5,922 nucleotides of DNA. Source: Gammaproteobacteria bacterium (GTDB taxonomy: Bacteria; Pseudomonadota; Gammaproteobacteria; UBA6429; Thiohalophilaceae). The stretch is taken from NCBI GenBank assembly GCA_024641445.1, contig JAHEDA010000158.1, forward strand, positions 1 to 5,922, in the 5' to 3' direction. The notes below the pieces were generated by a model, which saw nothing but the letters and a program-made list of their open reading frames with translations, was not told the DNA's origin and searched no databases. The translations under genes were made by a program, and so were the position numbers. This document shows, in pieces, positions 5,587 to 5,922 of this stretch (positions are counted from its first letter, which is position 1; each line of letters opens with the position of its first letter).

Positions 5587-5922
5587 GTGTTCTGGTCTGA
5601 AGACGCCGACTCCAAACAGGAATATCAGGTATCCAGGGATATCGTAGACGTGTCGTTTACGATTAATTGCAAGACGTTGCCACTGGAACACGCCTACGCG
5701 CTGCACGAGGCGCTGCTGCGTGCGCTGCCGTGGCTCGCGGAGGAGGCAAGGGCGGGGATCCATCTTATCCATGGTGCGGATTCCGGCAACGGCTGGCAGC
5801 GACCGGATAACCCTGAGCACGACCTTTTACACCTGTCACGACGTGCCCGCATGACCTTGCGCCTGCCCAATGAGCGAGTGGAAGCGACACTCCAACAACT
5901 CACCGGCTATGAATTAGATATT
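5587..5922 (+). CDS. cas6: CRISPR-associated endoribonuclease Cas6, Cmx6 (MYXAN) type, 5' part
   Basis: An open frame of 112 codons runs from a GTG start to the window edge without a stop. Family members are roughly 200-230 residues, so about half is present. From memory of the Cas6/Cmx6 family I recognise the start (VFWSED), the strand-helix unit DIVDVSFTINCKTLP (19-33) with HAYALHEALLRALPWLAEE (35-53), then AGIHLIHGADSGNGWQRP (56-73) and the segment LLHLSRRARMTLRLPNERV (80-98). Cas6 proteins have a ferredoxin-like fold and cut precursor crRNA within the repeats. The later part, including the glycine-rich loop region, is outside the window. Base composition is high in GC (45 of 60 in 5701-5760), unlike the genes to the left. 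The downstream genes and array that would define the subtype are not visible; Cmx6-like Cas6 can accompany more than one class 1 subtype. Confidence 0.75.
   Translation, partial: MFWSEDADSKQEYQVSRDIVDVSFTINCKTLPLEHAYALHEALLRALPWLAEEARAGIHLIHGADSGNGWQRPDNPEHDLLHLSRRARMTLRLPNERVEATLQQLTGYELDI

Noticed and set aside
5401..5903. Minus-strand open frames of 139 and 69 codons at the right end
   Set aside because: They overlap the cas6 frame, which has family-like sequence over its whole visible length. GC-rich DNA commonly leaves the opposite strand open. The products are Arg/Ser-rich and unlike known proteins.

Overview
The window looks like an accessory region of a Pseudomonadota genome (gamma- or betaproteobacterium-like; I cannot name the genus). 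It joins the end of a cell-surface glycan or polymer-modification cluster to the first genes of a CRISPR-Cas locus. No rRNA, tRNA, CRISPR array or intact insertion sequence is visible.

Left part (1-4798, mostly AT-rich): 18 codons of an upstream gene appear to end at base 54. Directly abutting is a plus-strand gene for a FemAB/BioF2-like GNAT-fold transferase (55-1215). Converging on it, 12 bases away, is a minus-strand formyltransferase (1228-2208) with the Asn/His/Asp catalytic set and the SLLPxYRG folate loop. Upstream of that on the same strand is a 798-residue fusion protein (2402-4798). It consists of an AMP-forming adenylating enzyme, a phosphopantetheine carrier domain and an integral-membrane acyltransferase-3 domain. 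Together these genes suggest that a carboxylic or amino acid is activated, tethered as a thioester and handed to a membrane acyltransferase, which places it on a surface glycan. The formyltransferase and GNAT-fold enzyme would then tailor the same product. The substrate is not readable from sequence.

Middle (4799-5376): a 578-base divergent intergenic stretch with no convincing gene. It holds several small dyads and short direct repeats that could be regulatory.

Right part (5377-5922, becoming GC-rich): a small plus-strand ORF of 61 codons is followed after 24 bases by the 5' 112 codons of a Cas6 endoribonuclease of the Cmx6 (MYXAN-type) kind, which runs off the window. The rest of the CRISPR-Cas system would lie beyond base 5922. 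The compositional break between the two halves suggests that they have separate histories.

The most interesting item is the one-polypeptide ligase-carrier-acyltransferase. It parallels, in a single chain, the logic of the DltA/DltC/DltB D-alanylation system, with an acyltransferase-3 domain in the membrane-transfer role.
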